Below, one piece after another: positions 1 through 11,219 of a stretch of 64,000 nt of DNA. This DNA is from Talaromyces rugulosus (lineage: Eukaryota; Ascomycota; Eurotiomycetes; Eurotiales; Trichocomaceae): NCBI RefSeq assembly GCF_013368755.1, contig NC_049561.1:3472001-3536000 (forward strand). The letters run 5' to 3'. Both the position numbers and the translations under genes were made by a program. The notes below the pieces were generated by a model, which was given only the letters and a program-made list of their open reading frames with translations, was not told where the DNA came from and ran no database searches. Position 1 is the first letter of the stretch. Every line of letters starts with the position of its first letter.

Positions 1-1210
1 CGAGAGGGTAAAAACTCCTCCAAGCTCGGCGCCAACCCCGACTGCTGCCAAACCTGTCCAACGTGGATTCGACGACGATGCGTGGGACGTCAAACGGTCA
101 AAGGATCAACCAGCTGCAACTGCGACCCCCCCTGCTGCGTCTCAACCAGCACCGGCTGTTGTGGCTGTAGAACCACCCAAGCCGGCCGCACCGGTTGGTG
201 CAATGGCTGATCTCACACTCCTTCAGACGCCTCTGCAGCCTTCTCCGGCACAACCCAGCCAGCCAGTGTCAGCAGCACCAGTGCCAACGCTAGCCCCAGC
301 CCCAGCCCCAGCCCCAGCACCGGTACAGCCTCAACCAACTGTGACTGCTCCTCAGATCCAACAGCCTCAGGCAACGGGTGCAAACCCTGGTTTCTTTTCT
401 CAATTGGGACACCTTCAGCCCCAGCAGACCGCTGTTCCAGCGCAGGCAGGCTTCTCTCTGCAGCCTCGTCAAAGACCTACTGCCCCTCAAGCAATGAATC
501 AAAACTCTCTTCTCCCTCCACCGCCGCAGCGGCCACTATCTGCTCCTCAGGACTTTCAGCAAAGTCAATTTGCTCCTCCACCATTGCAGCCTCAGTTGAC
601 TGGACTTCCTCCCAACGCGCCCCAAGTGGCTCCTCTCGGACAAAGTTTAGCAGAGCTCAACCAACAGCGATACCAGCAACAGATGCAGAGCCAGGCCACT
701 GGGTTCCCTCAACAGCAGTTCCCCCAGCAACAGTTCCAAAATGGCTTGATGCCTCAGCCTACAGGTTTCGGGCAACCGCAGAACTCTCCATTCGGAGTGC
801 AACAACAACAATTTGGTCCTCCTGGTCAGCAATTCGGGACACTGGGTCTTCAGCCCACTGGATTCGGTGGATTCTCGGCTCCTCAGCAACAGCCCATGCA
901 AACGGGGCTTCCGCCTGCACTACAGCCTCAAAGAACCGCTGTCAATGGGTATGGAAGCAGTATCAGCCCTCCACCCGTTCCTCCGATCCCGCAAAACACA
1001 ACAGCTGCACCTTTGCAGCCGCAGAAAACTGGACCGGCGCCTTCGATTCGCTTTGGAGTCAAGGGGGAGGCCAAAAAGCTTGCCCCTCAGCCGACAGGGC
1101 GTGCCAACCTCGCACAAGCTAGTAAGTTTTTACGAAATATATATATATGCATATATGTGGGATAATCGGCTGACTCTTCTATAGCTCCTTCGAATCCATT
1201 CGGATTCTAG
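1..1210 (+). CDS. SLA1: Actin cytoskeleton-regulatory protein Sla1, C-terminal part (5' truncated by window)
   Basis: The frame is open from base 2 and enters through GFDDDAWDVK, typical of the Sla1 region before its C-terminal repeats. About 370 residues follow, rich in Pro/Gln, with repeated 'LQPQ.TG'-like units (for example LQPTGFG, LQPQKTGP). An intron at 1122-1184 (GTAAGT...TAG) restores the frame, so the protein ends in TPSNPFGF at a TAG at 1208-1210; without splicing the frame would continue into unrelated codons. Sla1 is a cortical-actin endocytic adaptor whose SH3 domains and SHD1 lie upstream of this window. Its C-terminal repeats bind the EH domains of Pan1/End3 (family knowledge). 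The identification rests on the repeat style and the NPFGF end, since the SH3 domains are not visible. Confidence 0.85.
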
Positions 1211-2010
1211 TAAGAGCAACCTCTTGTTGCCTACCCTTTTATCGCCTTTATTTTTAGCCAAATGGCTAACCTGCATGCTAAATGACATCTTCTCATATCA
1301 TTCGCCTTCTACGTCTTAATAGTGATGAGCTTTCCTTGTCTCTCTTATTCTCTCGTGTCTCTATAAAACGAGATACTCAACGTCTCTAGCGTCCATTGCT
1401 TGTGTTTTTGCCCAGCGATCCTAGAACGTCTTTTTCTATGAACGCTGTCGGTTGTACCATGTCCGGCACTTTCTTGTGTCTATATTGATTATTATTATTT
1501 TTCGTTTGCTTGTTTACTGGTTAAGATTATTAGCATAATGTTTTTTTCTGCCCCTCGTTGCTTGCTTGCATTTTCACCCCGTTTGAGAGTTGTCTTGCGA
1601 TTTCTTCCCCCTTCCCCCTTTTTTGCTCCAGATGTCTTCTTCGTCTTTTTCCCCTCATTTTTCTTCTACGATGTACATAGGTCACATGTGCATAGATGAA
1701 GTGGTATATAAATCAAAATGTACGTATTATGTAACTTTATATATGGACGTGTCAAGAATTACCCTCCTGTCGTCGACAGATAAGATCGATCTCGCTGTTC
1801 TAGTCTTCTTATCACCGCGGGACTGTAGCCCTAGGGTTGTGCCCTAAATACGGCCGTGCCCTAATAACAATTGACACTCATGCGTAAATGAATGAATGAA
1901 TGAATCAATTATTGACAGCTGCACCAAAAGACTTTTAGTCTCTTGGGCAGTTATCCTATGGTTTTATCGTCTCAGGTGCCAACATCAATCAACCAACCAA
2001 ATCTATCTAT
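1211..2010. other. Intergenic, convergent 3' ends of SLA1 and chitinase
   Basis: T-rich non-coding sequence between two convergent genes. No gene-like ORF was seen. A short (ATGA)n run lies near 1885-1903. Confidence 0.6.
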
Positions 2011-5000
2011 CTACTTTTTTGAGCACAAGCTCTTTATGACCTTTTGCACCAACGCATCTTGGTCCCTGAACCCCTGTGGAAACTTGGCTAAATCACTACC
2101 CTTTAATGCACTCCTTACCTTGGAAGCGTCTGCCAGCGCATCCGCCTTGGATAACTTACCTCCTCCCCCAATACCGGCGCCCGCAATCAAACCCATCATC
2201 GCAAAGGGCGCAGATGTCGGATCCTCGATGACTTCGGCCACGGTCAGCGCCCCGTTGCCAGCTTCGCCGATGAGAAGTCCGATGCGAGCGACTGATGTTA
2301 CACTTCCGACCAGGGGTCCGAGGGCCTCTCCGACAAAGGGAATGACCATGAAGATGATGCTGAGGATCTCTAAAACCAGGCTTTTCTTTGCTTCTTCCTT
2401 GGCCTTTTCGCCGATTTCTTTAATCTGACTCATGCTGTTAATGGCTTCGGTAAGTTGCAGTACTGGCATGGAGTAGGCGACTACTGCGTCGGTAGCAGAG
2501 GTATCGTTTGGTCCGTCGTCGTAGAAGGACAAGCCCACGCTGAGATACGACGAGAACAACGAGGTTCTCAGAGCGGTGACGTTGTCCATGGATGCCTCGA
2601 TGAGCTTCTTTGGATTTCCGACACTGATATCATCGTCCGAGGCCTTCTGAGGGTAATTCAGCTTCTTGGTGTAGAGCTTCGCGCATGGCCTATTACCACC
2701 GAGGCCTGGTCGTACGTCGCCAGGATCTGCACATACGTAATTCGAAACTTCATCACCAAACGTCACCCACGACTCGTCAATGCCTGTCTCGGCCGTGAGT
2801 GCGTCGAAGAAACCCTGCTTGTCGAGGAGATCGAAGCGGATGCTCCATCCCTGGCTCATCTCCCAGATGTGCGGCATGCCGAGACAGGAATCCTTTGTTT
2901 CGTCACGGTTGGCATAAGCCCAGTAGCAGTCAAAGTACTTGAGACCTTTCCCGTCACCCAAGTTCATGAACTCATCGATGCGCGGCTGGATCTGCTCCTT
3001 AGTCCACTTCTCGTACCAGCTGAACTTGTCGTCGTAGCCTTCCGAGTTGGTTTGGAAGAGAGACAGACTGTCGACGAGTTGATTGTATAGAATGTCCATG
3101 GCATAGAGGCGAGCACAACCTGCGTATAATGAATCAGTTTTGTCGGCGAGACCATCCAAGGTCCCTGGGTTCTCGCCGGGGGGACAGGTAAGGTCGTCTT
3201 CGCCGGATTCATCGTCATCCTGCTCGACATAGTCGCTGTCATCTCTATCTTCTTTGTCCGAGGGGTGTTGGAGGTCAATGGCCCAGTCGCTCGAACCGCC
3301 AAAGTTGAGACCCTTGATCCAGTCAATTCGGCTGGCCTTGAGATCGCCGTCCATGTAGGCCACCCAATCCACTGCCCCGGAATTACCGTACATGAGAATA
3401 TTTGAGTTAGAATCCTTGTCAATGGACGACTTTACTATAGAGTAGTTTCCGTGGTCCTTGATAATGTCGTTGAGCTCGGCGTTGGAGATATAACCGCCAG
3501 TTAGCGTACAGGGTGCGGCATAAGCCATGGAGTGATTTCTATCTCCGGCAAAGGTGCAAAGGGGACCGGAGCAGGACGCGTCATTCATGCGGAAACTGCG
3601 GCCGTAACTACTAATGCCAATGACTACCTTTCGAGCTTCCACTCCGGCTTTGGTGATCATGGCCATGGCATCGTGTGTCTCCGTCTTGTTGATGTGTGAT
3701 CGAAGACAGTTTCCGCCTTCGCAGCCGGGCATGGCCGATTTGTTGTCGACATCTGCATTCACGCAGGTGATTAGCACATAGTCCTATGTAATTGTTTTTG
3801 TTGTTGTTGAATTTTTTTTTCCAAAGGAATTGGCTTGTATTACTTACCCCATTGGCCGTGCAAGTCGTATGTCATGTAGATAAAGTAATCCACATACGTT
3901 GCCATATGCTTGACAGGATATTGCTTCAAGTACCAGTAAGAAGCCGGCAGCGCAATGGAAATAGATTTTTCGCTAGGCAGCTTGCTTCGGAGCAGCTGCA
4001 GGAAATCAAGATAATTGTTTCCTTCGTCAGAGCTTCCGGGGGTGATATTCGGAATATCAGGTGCGCCAGGATATTCCCAGTCAAAATCAAAGCCGTCCAA
4101 GTTTTCGCGGCTCATGAAGGTCACCAAGCCATTGACAAATGTGTCGCGATTTTCTTTCTTGGTGGCATCTCTGAAGCGCTGGAATGTGTCCGGATCTGTG
4201 GAAAATGCCCATCCTCCAAAGGAGAGAATCTTTTTAAAGCCACTCGTCTTCATGAATAGCTTAAACTCATCCTCGACATTTGAGATGTCTACATTGAAGT
4301 CAGATGTGACCGTGGCAAAGGCAAAGTGGACATGCGAGTACTTGTCGGCCGGGAGCTCGCTGGCACTCATTCGCAGACACCCCCTCAGCTGGCCAAACGC
4401 CTCGAAATAGCCGATAGTCATCAAATGATCGGGTGCCTTGTCATTGTTGACAATATTTACCCCACAGTTGGAAATACAGCCATTGGTTTTCGGCTTCGCG
4501 GTACCAGGAGCGCCAGTGTCCGCGGGTGTCTTGGTACAAAACTCAACCGTTGTTCCGCAAAATCCCCAGACATCGCAGCATGCATTGAGAGGACACGGGT
4601 TGAGATCAGCCAGTGCGGTGTCATTGGTAGGCTTCTTGGTGCCTGGTACCTGTGGACCGCATTTGGCTCCCGGCCTTGATGCGGGCATAGGGGGCGTCCC
4701 CGTGCTGAGACAGATGAGTTGGCCACCCTGCAGGTTCCCACAGCCAGTCCAGCCCCATGTGTGTTTGTTGAAGTTTTCAATGTCCTCCGGTTTCAGGTAG
4801 TGTGTGCTTGCCAGGTTGTAGCATAGATCGTTATCGTTGATTTTATATGTGTTGCAGGTGCCGTCGGGTTGTGGCTTAGGGCCAAAGTATGGCATAGTGC
4901 CTGCGGTGCAGCAAACGTGCTGTTTGGGCATCAGGGTCGAGCACAAGTCCTTTCGCGGATTGTATTTAGCCAGGTCAGCTCCAGAGATGCCACAACGGCT

Positions 5001-5912
5001 GGCTAACGAGGGGCAGCTGTCACCTGCTTTGACCTCTTGTGTTTTGCACTCTGCTCTGGAGAAAAGTAGTCCTGGTCCTCCTCTGGCGGTAACGTTGCCA
5101 TAGGAGATAGTAGAAGCATTGAAGCTGTTATCCATAGTGGACACGAGCACGTCGATGCTGACTGTGGTGGTAGCGGTCGTTGACCCGTTAAGACAGAGAG
5201 CATCGTTCCAGCTTTTTATGGCATCCTGGGCTGCTGCCATATCAACAAAGCCAGCAGAAACTACCCCTAAAGTTACGGCGGCACCGGAAGGCTGGCAAAT
5301 CTGCAGGGCAGAGGTTTGCTTTTCCGCAAACGAATCCACAAAGTCTCGTGCGGCATGCTTGGTGATTTGTGCACCGGAATACAAGCCCACGACCGCAGAT
5401 TTGTACTTTGCAAACAAGATGGTGGTGCCACACGCGGCGCTCGTGCCAACAAACCGGGCAAGTTGGTCGGCAGCCTCGGCCACATGAGCAGCCTCTGGAG
5501 CGGTGCCAGATGCCTTGCTAAGCGTTGAAGGGCCAGCGTGGGTAGTGAAAGTGGATTTAACAGCCTTGGCGCCGCAGTTTTCAGCAACAACGAGGTTGCG
5601 TGGGCTTTCCTGCTGAGGCGCATCGGGGGAAGGGGCAGCCTCGTACGTCTGACCTTGACTGGCCACGCAGGCGCGAATGGTGAGGATCGAGTTTGGATCG
5701 GCCACAGAGTTGTGGACATTCAATCCAAAGAGAACAGTTTGATCACAGCTCTCCAGATTGCGGAGATAGTGGAGGTTGGTCCAGTTGCCCGGATTGGGAC
5801 CGGCCTCAGCACACAGGCTGGGACAGTTGTCAACGTATTGGCCATTGTAACCCTCTATAACGGCCGAGGCAAAGCCAAGAAGAGGGGTAAGAAGGGTAAA
5901 AGAGAGCCTCAT
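2011..5912 (-). CDS. Secreted subgroup-C (killer-toxin-like) GH18 chitinase with two LysM and one CBM18 domain
   Basis: Two exons, complement(2011..3752, 3848..5912), encode 1268 aa. A signal peptide (about 1-17) is followed by a ~260-aa N-terminal domain, LysM at about 288-335 and 352-402, a cysteine-rich hevein-type CBM18 at about 416-462, and GH18 from about 497. The catalytic DxxDxDxE is present as DGFDFDWE (606-613). The intron 3753-3847 has GTAAGT, a CTAAT branch site and GCAG. Splicing gives GQWDVDNKSAMPGC, matching the conserved GH18 strand after GQW, whereas the apparent second ORF begins only at a GTG inside the intron. A long C-terminal region ends with a hydrophobic glycine-rich stretch (about 1150-1219). 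It should hydrolyse chitin outside the cell. The family resembles the alpha/beta subunit of Kluyveromyces zymocin and is implicated in wall permeation or mycoparasitism. Confidence 0.93.
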
Positions 5913-6469
5913 CCTGATTTTTTGGACCAGTGCTGACAGGGAATGAGGGAGGATGGATGATGGGAAGAAGAAATTGAAATTTTTTTAAAAGATCAATGGG
6001 CCATATCACGTACTAATGTTTCCATTTAAGCCAACGATATCACCTCAAACCAACAACTGTTCTAGTTCCGACCGACTCTTGGGGGGTTACAAAAATAAGC
6101 AGACAACCTTGCTGGAGGTTCCCACTTCACTTCCCCACTGATGGATGCACGAGGCTGAACAGCGAGAAAAAGAAAAAGAAAAGAAAAGAAGAAAAAAACC
6201 CGGGTTTGCCCGGAAATTGCACATCCACTGAAGCATGTTCACTGAAACATTGAAGGGTCCAATATGCAGGAAGCCGCAATTTTGGCTACTCCATTTCGCA
6301 CCGAACCATACGTAACGCTGTATATCTAGTAGTAGCAAGCTTAGTTGAAAACCTCGTATTTATTACTAAAAGTACATGTTATTTACCTTCTCATTGTTTC
6401 ATCCTTTGTTTATTCCTCATTTTTCTCTCCCTTTTCCTCTCTTCAGTTCCAACATCTTATCTTGCTACC
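5913..6469. promoter_or_regulatory. Divergent intergenic region between chitinase and glycoprotein-like ORF
   Basis: 557 bp separate the two divergent start codons, so a shared regulatory region is likely. The part next to the plus-strand ATG is pyrimidine-rich and ends CTCTTCAG, which could also be the 3' splice site of a 5'-UTR intron. No specific binding site can be named. Confidence 0.5.
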
Positions 6470-7417
6470 ATGAGTGCCGCGCTCTACTCCCCCGTTTACA
6501 TAAACTATGGTGAAGTTTTCATTAATAGTAGCAATATCCTTTCTGTCCCCTACGAGAATGTCACTGCCGCTTTCAAGACTCCCGTTGCCATCAACTGGAC
6601 AGCCACAGGTGGCTTTGACTGGACGCAGCCGTACCCGGGGTCCCGTATAGACGGCCACACAGCATACCTCGAGATTGCCCAGGAAATGCCCTTGTCCGCC
6701 TCTATCGTGGAAAATGCGACGACTGTGCTGTCTTCCTTGACGTTTGATATTCCCGACACCATGAGCTCTGGCGGGCAACCACTGGCCATGGACCCTTCGT
6801 GGTACATCTGTCGCCACGTCTTCATCTCCACTAAACCCGAGGCAAAGTTGACCGTCGATGGTGGAAACAAGTGCAGTTTCCTACCCGATACATGCCACAC
6901 CGACCTCAAAACTAGTCTAACTCAAGATTGGGGGAAAGCAGCCAACGGTACCATGTGCTCAGCGCTTGGGTTTGACCCTATCCCATCGAGTTGTCAGGAT
7001 TCATTTGGCTTCGCCCGTCAGGACGTCATGGATTTTGACTCAGAGTTCCTCGCAAATACCGCTACGGCCCCGGTACAGACTAGCAAAGAGCAGCAGCAGT
7101 ACAGCTGGCGGATCGGCACCGGATATCACGATCCCGGCGATGCTCTCGCCTACGCCTTGGCTGGCAACCGGACGTACCTCGTTGCCACCGTCTGGGGCTA
7201 TAGCGAGGGTGCAGTATCCAGTCATGTCCCTGAGGTGTCGTTTGATTGCCTCTCTTCTGGTGCAAACTATGTCCCGCCCCCTCCTGCGCCTTCACCGTCT
7301 CCCAATACTACGACGACTACGGCAATTACAACTACTACTACGGCGTCTTCCACGTCGACGCCAAGCACAACCCAAGCGTCAATTTCTAACAGCGTCGCCA
7401 TGGGTAATGACATTTAG
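6470..7417 (+). CDS. Hypothetical glycoprotein-like protein with Ser/Thr-rich tail
   Basis: An uninterrupted 315-aa ORF starting at the first ATG after a pyrimidine-rich leader. I do not recognise the family. It has many N-glycosylation sequons (NSS, NVT, NWT, NAT, NGT, NRT, NTT), scattered cysteines (for example CSFLPDTC) and a ~45-aa Pro then Thr/Ser-rich C-terminal tail beginning at YVPPPPAPSPSP. This is the usual look of an O-glycosylated cell-surface or secreted fungal protein. There is no signal peptide at the chosen ATG and no hydrophobic GPI or membrane segment at the end, so an upstream exon or an unseen 3' exon is possible. It is divergent from the chitinase, which suggests but does not prove co-regulation. 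Confidence 0.6.
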   Translation: MSAALYSPVYINYGEVFINSSNILSVPYENVTAAFKTPVAINWTATGGFDWTQPYPGSRIDGHTAYLEIAQEMPLSASIVENATTVLSSLTFDIPDTMSSGGQPLAMDPSWYICRHVFISTKPEAKLTVDGGNKCSFLPDTCHTDLKTSLTQDWGKAANGTMCSALGFDPIPSSCQDSFGFARQDVMDFDSEFLANTATAPVQTSKEQQQYSWRIGTGYHDPGDALAYALAGNRTYLVATVWGYSEGAVSSHVPEVSFDCLSSGANYVPPPPAPSPSPNTTTTTAITTTTTASSTSTPSTTQASISNSVAMGNDI

Positions 7418-9163
7418 AGTGGATCCATGCAGTCGAGACAGGGAATGTCTTGGAAGTATCAGCTGATAATTCGAACAAGTGGGGGGTTTTCTGGCGATGT
7501 GGATTACTTGAATACGCCCAGGATAGTGGTACAAGATGTAACATACATACAGTGTTAGGTTGAGCCGCATTAGGGCTTGTAGAACAACCACGTTTGTGAG
7601 TGATACAAGGATTTTACACAGCTTGAGGGGGATAGAAAGTAGATACTAGTAGTATATAGTAAATATTAACCGAGTAAATTCCGTTTGAGTTTCACAATAA
7701 TATTTTCGCAAAGTAAAACTTGAAATTGAGACATTATTTTCGAATTTGCCAAGGTAAAAAAACCCCTCATCACTTCCATGTGAGGGATTCCACGTTACTA
7801 GAAGCGCCACCAGGCACTATAGTATATGTAATATGCTTGCTAGAATGTCTCGCTTATCAACTTCGCTGTTATACGAGACCGCCAAGATCACGTTTGCGCA
7901 GTCAGTCGTGTAACGTCTAATTCGTGGCAGGGTTGTGAGAAACATTTGAAGCTGAGGGATAAAATATTTGAAAAGAGGCTAGTACTAGTCACCACGTTAG
8001 TACTGATCAGGTTGACAGCAATAGCTTGTTTCGGAAGGAAGAAAGCGGCGCACATGTGGCAATCCAATAGACACCCCTTAAGGAATAGTACGTAGTTAGT
8101 ACTTTGTACTGCTTAGCAAACATAGTTAATGCAGCCTCGGGCACTAAATGGCCCTAGCTAGCCTCTAGAGTCTAGGCCTAGGGGAAAGGTGTCGGCTAGC
8201 CAGTCGCCGATCTACATGACGGGCCGAGATATAAGTCCTACAGATGCCAAGCATACATTTGTTTGTGGCACAGTTGTGCCCAATTCGTTCGTACTATGCT
8301 AGACTTATGCAGGACCACAGGCAACAAAGTAGTGCTAAGCAGCCTAGTAGGATTTCGTTTGGTAGGACCAACCAGGACTAGGTTTTACAGCAAATGTTGG
8401 TGACACGACTAAAAATTTGTTCTAGTATTTCATATCATCCTAGGCTTATGTAGGACCACAGGTAACGTAGTAATGCCAAGCAGCCTAGTATAGTTTCATT
8501 TGGTAGGACAGACCAGGGCAAGGGCTGGCAGATTTACCAACATTTGAATATGTACCAAGAATGCGTGACCTTATCTAGTGTCCCAATACTAAATATATCC
8601 TGGTCGTAAGAAAAGAAACCATGTTGGAGCCGCTTTAGACCCGCAGTTGTCGATGAGGATGCAGGAGGCTGGCTTTCAGGTGAAACAAAAACCAGTTTTC
8701 TTTTCTTTTTCTTTTTTGTTGGGGTCTCAAATTTGTGAGATTGTAACAACACATGCATGCCCTTTTATCCAATAGATTAATCTCAAAGAAAGCCAACGCC
8801 GCATTAACTGGAACCGTTTTGCTCAATGGTCCAAGCCTCAGCTCCATGGGATATTCTCACTAGACTTTAGAGTAAGCAAGAAAGTAGGGTTAGGACTATC
8901 AGGCCACGTCCCTTTTTTCTCTCTTTTTCTCTTTCTTTCTTTTTTACTTCCCCTTTAGCTTCTCCTGCCCCGGCATAGTTAGCGGCTAGTACATAGCTTA
9001 CAGTACTTGATCATAGAAGTATCTTCTAGACTTGTTCCGCTGCCCTTATTCACCCTGGCACGTCGTTTTCTTAAATTCCTCTTTACAAACCAAGCTTCTT
9101 TTTTTGTCATTCTTATTTTGTATATCTTCCTTTCTATAGTGACAAAGGAGAGGAAAAACAACC
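7418..9163. other. Gene-free stretch with decayed repeats
   Basis: 1.7 kb without a credible gene; short ORFs here are random. It contains the diverged ~105-nt duplicate listed separately, several CTAG-rich patches (8150-8220) and a polypyrimidine patch at about 8910-8945, just upstream of the secreted-protein gene. Confidence 0.55.
8295..8542. repeat. Diverged direct duplicate (~105 nt, two copies, ~140-nt period)
   Basis: Copy 1 (about 8295-8400) and copy 2 (about 8435-8542) align across 'CTTATGCAGGACCACAGG' versus 'CTTATGTAGGACCACAGG', then 'AAGCAGCCTAGTA' and 'TTTGGTAGGAC'. Many of the differences seen by eye are transitions. It may be a fragment of a decayed repetitive element. Confidence 0.6.
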
Positions 9164-10021
9164 ATGCTCCCACTTCTGTTCATCACGATCTTCCTCGCTG
9201 CCGGCGTCACGGCCAACAAAGTGGCCGGGAAATACCAAGTCCTCTTCTTCTACCAGCTGTATAGGCTCGAAGTTGAAGCTTTCGGCCTTGAAGTCTCGCG
9301 CATGGCACCAGGCTGCGCCAAGAATGGCGTCGTCTGCGACATGGAGGCCTTTATGAAGGAAATCTGCATTATCGATCGGAAACCAAAGTTTGGTGCCGAT
9401 AAAAAACCCATCATGATCCCAAATACCAACAGGCCGGAAATTTTCGACTATCCTGATCTCAACAAGGTGGACTGGGCACGCATCGGCGAAGGTGCAGACC
9501 TTGACGTCTTCGCCACCGAGTTTGACAAGTCTGGTTTCATGGGCAAACTCGAAAATGCTAAGATATTCAAGGGTTGGAATCAGGAGAGCACTTTTAAAAA
9601 CGTCATGACGGAAGCGGAGGTCATTGGCACGAAAGCTATTGCGCAGCTCAAAAAGGATGGCAAGCCTGCCGATGATCGTTCAAACAAGATGATTGCGGCG
9701 CTCAAGACTCATGCCGACGCTCGACGATACGATCAGGCACAGAATATTCTCGAGGGATTTTCAAAGTACATGGGGGGAAAACGGTTCACTATCGTATATA
9801 CTGATCCTATAGAGAGGCCGCCAGTGCCGGGTTACCGAAAGATTGACGTGGATCGGACCATCAGCGATAACCAGGGCAGGGCGGGTTTTAACAAGGTGGA
9901 GGAGGTGGTGAAGAACTTTGTTACCAAGGAGAATTCCGCGAAAATATCATTGAGCCACGTCCAGGCTATTGTTAAGACAGACGAAATCCATGAACATTTG
10001 GCGGAGGCATGTAAAGCATGA
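9164..10021 (+). CDS. Small secreted protein of unknown function
   Basis: A single-exon 285-aa ORF starting at 9164 (ACCATGC context). The first ~17 residues (MLPLLFITIFLAAGVTA) form a clear signal peptide with an AxA-type cleavage site. The mature part is charged and lysine-rich, with only four cysteines, three of them in an early cluster (GCAKNGVVCDMEAFMKEIC). It has no recognisable domain, no transmembrane segment and no Ser/Thr-rich linker. I do not recognise the family. The size and secretion signal fit a secreted effector or antagonistic protein; the function is unknown. It lies 1.7 kb from the glycoprotein-like gene and the chitinase on an accessory-looking stretch. Confidence 0.75.
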   Translation: MLPLLFITIFLAAGVTANKVAGKYQVLFFYQLYRLEVEAFGLEVSRMAPGCAKNGVVCDMEAFMKEICIIDRKPKFGADKKPIMIPNTNRPEIFDYPDLNKVDWARIGEGADLDVFATEFDKSGFMGKLENAKIFKGWNQESTFKNVMTEAEVIGTKAIAQLKKDGKPADDRSNKMIAALKTHADARRYDQAQNILEGFSKYMGGKRFTIVYTDPIERPPVPGYRKIDVDRTISDNQGRAGFNKVEEVVKNFVTKENSAKISLSHVQAIVKTDEIHEHLAEACKA

Positions 10022-10121
10022 GATGGACATCAATTGATGTATGGAACAAGACTCTAAAAAGAGGATTATCTATTAGATATACAAATTATTGACACTCATA
10101 TCAAATTTAATTTTTTTTTTT

Positions 10122-11219
10122 TTAATACTTCCAAAAGTGTTCGGGAAGCCGCTCCTTGATATAACACTCGTTGGAGCAATATCGTACCATGATGCGCGGT
10201 CGTAGCTTGGGCATATCCTGCCTAGCTTCTTTGACCCAAGGATGATTCTCATTAGGCAAATATTCAGACATTGAAAAATATTTTATGTCTGGCAGGTAAG
10301 GGATCCAGGTCGAGCCTAGGTCTCGGCTCTTTTGATAATGCCACCTTCCCTGAATGATGCACCATTCTGCCTGTCTTACCCAAGTTTTCACGGCGGTTTC
10401 AAAGCGAGAACTTGCAAATAAGTCAAATAGCGTCTGTACGGCCGGTTCCTTGCCCAACGCGTATTGTCTGAATAATGTTTGAAATTCCCACAATGCAACC
10501 CGGTCACCAACGTCAACCACCTGAATAGGGGCATCTCCCAATAGCCCGAACAAGCCCGACTTTAGAGCCGCTTCCTTAGGAATATGTAAAGAGACCGCTG
10601 CCATGGTGATATTGAGGACCGCTGGGATGGGCAGATAACACCGGTTCATTGTGGAAAGCGCAAGCTCGGCAATCTCAGGGTACTTTTCCCGCTCCAAAAT
10701 GTGCCATTCCTCGCCCGGCAAATTCTTGGGGGGGTCGCTCGCGTTAGAACTATTGGGGTCGTCCAACAGCGCCTTCAGACTAAAAGAGTGAATGATCTCT
10801 GCTATCATAGAGCACTGCATCCCTAGCTCCTCCGCCTTCCACAGGAACGATTCCATCGGAGAGGTAGGATCGTAAGCCATCGCGCAGGCGTAGTACAGTC
10901 GGTTCCAGTTGAGGTGCAGCACATCCCGATGCGGCTGCACCCATAGGGATCTCATGCTAAACTCTGTGGTTGTTTCCACCAACATGTGTCCCTCTTCCAG
11001 CGCGACTTGCCGCGACTCGCTATTGACAAATGCGATAACTGGCGGTTGAGCATTCAAACGTGTTGTACGGATGCTGTAGCAGGCTTGACGCGATTCTCGA
11101 CCGTTGAGATCGAATACTACAGCGTCTTCTTCCGCGATACGACACGGGAGACACAGCTTCCAGATGATACGGCGTAATTCTAGAGGTAGACGCGGAAACG
11201 AGTGGAATGAGTTGTTCAT
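10122..11219 (-). CDS. 2EXR-domain protein
   Basis: A single-exon frame; the first ATG is at 11219 (MNNSFHSFPRLPLELRR), and codons upstream in the same frame contain no ATG. The product is 365 aa. The N-terminus matches the fungal 2EXR motif (F..FP.LP.ELR..IW...LP), here FPRLPLELRRIIWKLCLP, followed by the second conserved strand PVIAFVNSESRQVALE. 2EXR proteins are abundant, fast-evolving Pezizomycotina proteins without an established biochemical role. The C-terminal part is unique. The stop lies in an AT-rich stretch close to the end of the convergent upstream gene. Confidence 0.85.
   Translation of the reverse strand: MNNSFHSFPRLPLELRRIIWKLCLPCRIAEEDAVVFDLNGRESRQACYSIRTTRLNAQPPVIAFVNSESRQVALEEGHMLVETTTEFSMRSLWVQPHRDVLHLNWNRLYYACAMAYDPTSPMESFLWKAEELGMQCSMIAEIIHSFSLKALLDDPNSSNASDPPKNLPGEEWHILEREKYPEIAELALSTMNRCYLPIPAVLNITMAAVSLHIPKEAALKSGLFGLLGDAPIQVVDVGDRVALWEFQTLFRQYALGKEPAVQTLFDLFASSRFETAVKTWVRQAEWCIIQGRWHYQKSRDLGSTWIPYLPDIKYFSMSEYLPNENHPWVKEARQDMPKLRPRIMVRYCSNECYIKERLPEHFWKY

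Noticed and set aside
3753..3777. GTG-started second chitinase gene
   Set aside because: The segment is intronic. Splicing 3847 to 3753 joins the two frames inside a conserved GH18 strand, so it is one gene.
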